Assembly: GCA_016195395.1 (NCBI GenBank)
Contig: JACPZR010000041.1
Coordinates: 1 to 6,205 of the forward strand
Source: Spirochaetia bacterium
GTDB taxonomy: Bacteria; Spirochaetota; Leptospirae; Leptospirales; Leptonemataceae
Reading direction: 5' to 3'
Length of the DNA: 6,205 nt
The position numbers and the translations under genes were made by a program. Below the pieces are notes generated by a model, which was not told the origin of the DNA, made no database searches, and saw only the letters and a program-made list of their open reading frames with translations. Of the stretch, positions 5,962-6,205 are shown piece after piece. Every line of letters starts with the position of its first letter. The first letter of the stretch is position 1.

Positions 5962-6205
5962 GTGGCAATCGTACACCCGGGATCAGAAGGAGATTTAACC
6001 AGAAGCCTCGCCGCACTGCGCACGGGAGACCGGGCCCACTATCTCCGCTTCCGTCCCTACTACCAGCCGATCGTGCGCATGGACACGCTGGACATCTGGG
6101 GCTATGAGGTGCTCGGCCGGCGCCTGATCGACGGGGGACTTGCGGAAACACTTGGGCCTGTGTTCCATGCGCTTGATTCAGGATCGCCGGTAGACCTTGC
6201 CTCTC
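5962..6205 (+). CDS. EAL-domain protein, N-terminal part (c-di-GMP phosphodiesterase type; runs off right edge)
   Basis: A frame of 81 codons reaches the window end without a stop. Residues 29-53 match the beginning of an EAL domain: RFRPYYQPIVRM (29-40) corresponds to the usual YQPIV strand, and GYEVLGRR (47-54) to the GYEALLR signature, so the eponymous motif is E49-V50-L51. The glutamate that binds metal in EAL phosphodiesterases is kept; the alanine is replaced by valine. DGGLAETLGPVFH (57-69) resembles EAL proteins in which the domain starts almost at the N-terminus. EAL enzymes hydrolyse c-di-GMP, a motility and biofilm signal. The start is uncertain: the frame is open from 5914, but the only usual start before the domain is GTG 5962, with a poor ribosome site. 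ATG 5951 overlaps the previous stop but reads only three codons. Whether the domain is active depends on residues outside the window. It probably shares a transcript with the upstream lipoprotein gene. Confidence 0.82.
   Translation, partial: MAIVHPGSEGDLTRSLAALRTGDRAHYLRFRPYYQPIVRMDTLDIWGYEVLGRRLIDGGLAETLGPVFHALDSGSPVDLAS

Overview
The window comes from a flagellated bacterium, very probably diderm. It carries a flagellar export chaperone gene (fliS), a secreted M23-type peptidase, a probable lipoprotein, undecaprenyl-diphosphatase and a c-di-GMP phosphodiesterase-type EAL domain. G+C is moderately high by eye and genes are tightly packed. The phylum cannot be fixed from the sequence. No rRNA, tRNA, CRISPR array, insertion sequence or prophage gene was seen, and no gene-free stretch exceeds about 170 bases.

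Layout. (1) 1-2004, minus strand: a probable operon read leftward, fliS -> small FliT-like gene -> TPR/M23 peptidase, the last running off the left edge. fliS and the small gene overlap by one base. A sigma-28-type flagellar promoter candidate sits at 2056-2030. (2) 2172-2957, plus strand: a protein of two tandem cyclic-nucleotide-binding domains with no DNA-binding domain, divergent from fliS. (3) 3037-3858, minus: uppP, convergent with the previous gene. (4) 3865-4815, plus: a 316-residue protein joining a DUF4505/UPF0598 domain to a PaaI-like hotdog thioesterase domain. Its start is 6 bp from the uppP start. (5) 4924-5290, minus: a rhodanese-type gene that has lost its catalytic middle and is frameshifted, followed by a hairpin terminator for that strand. 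(6) 5433 to the right edge, plus: an unrecognised probable lipoprotein, then, after 7 bp, the start of an EAL-domain protein cut by the window end.

How they fit together. The left half links flagellar assembly (chaperones, a cell-wall peptidase) with a nucleotide second-messenger sensor. The right end adds c-di-GMP turnover paired with an envelope lipoprotein. UppP supplies the lipid carrier for peptidoglycan. The most unusual item is the DUF4505-hotdog fusion, which gives a testable functional hint for a family of unknown function also found in mitochondria. The best evolutionary oddity is the internally deleted rhodanese.
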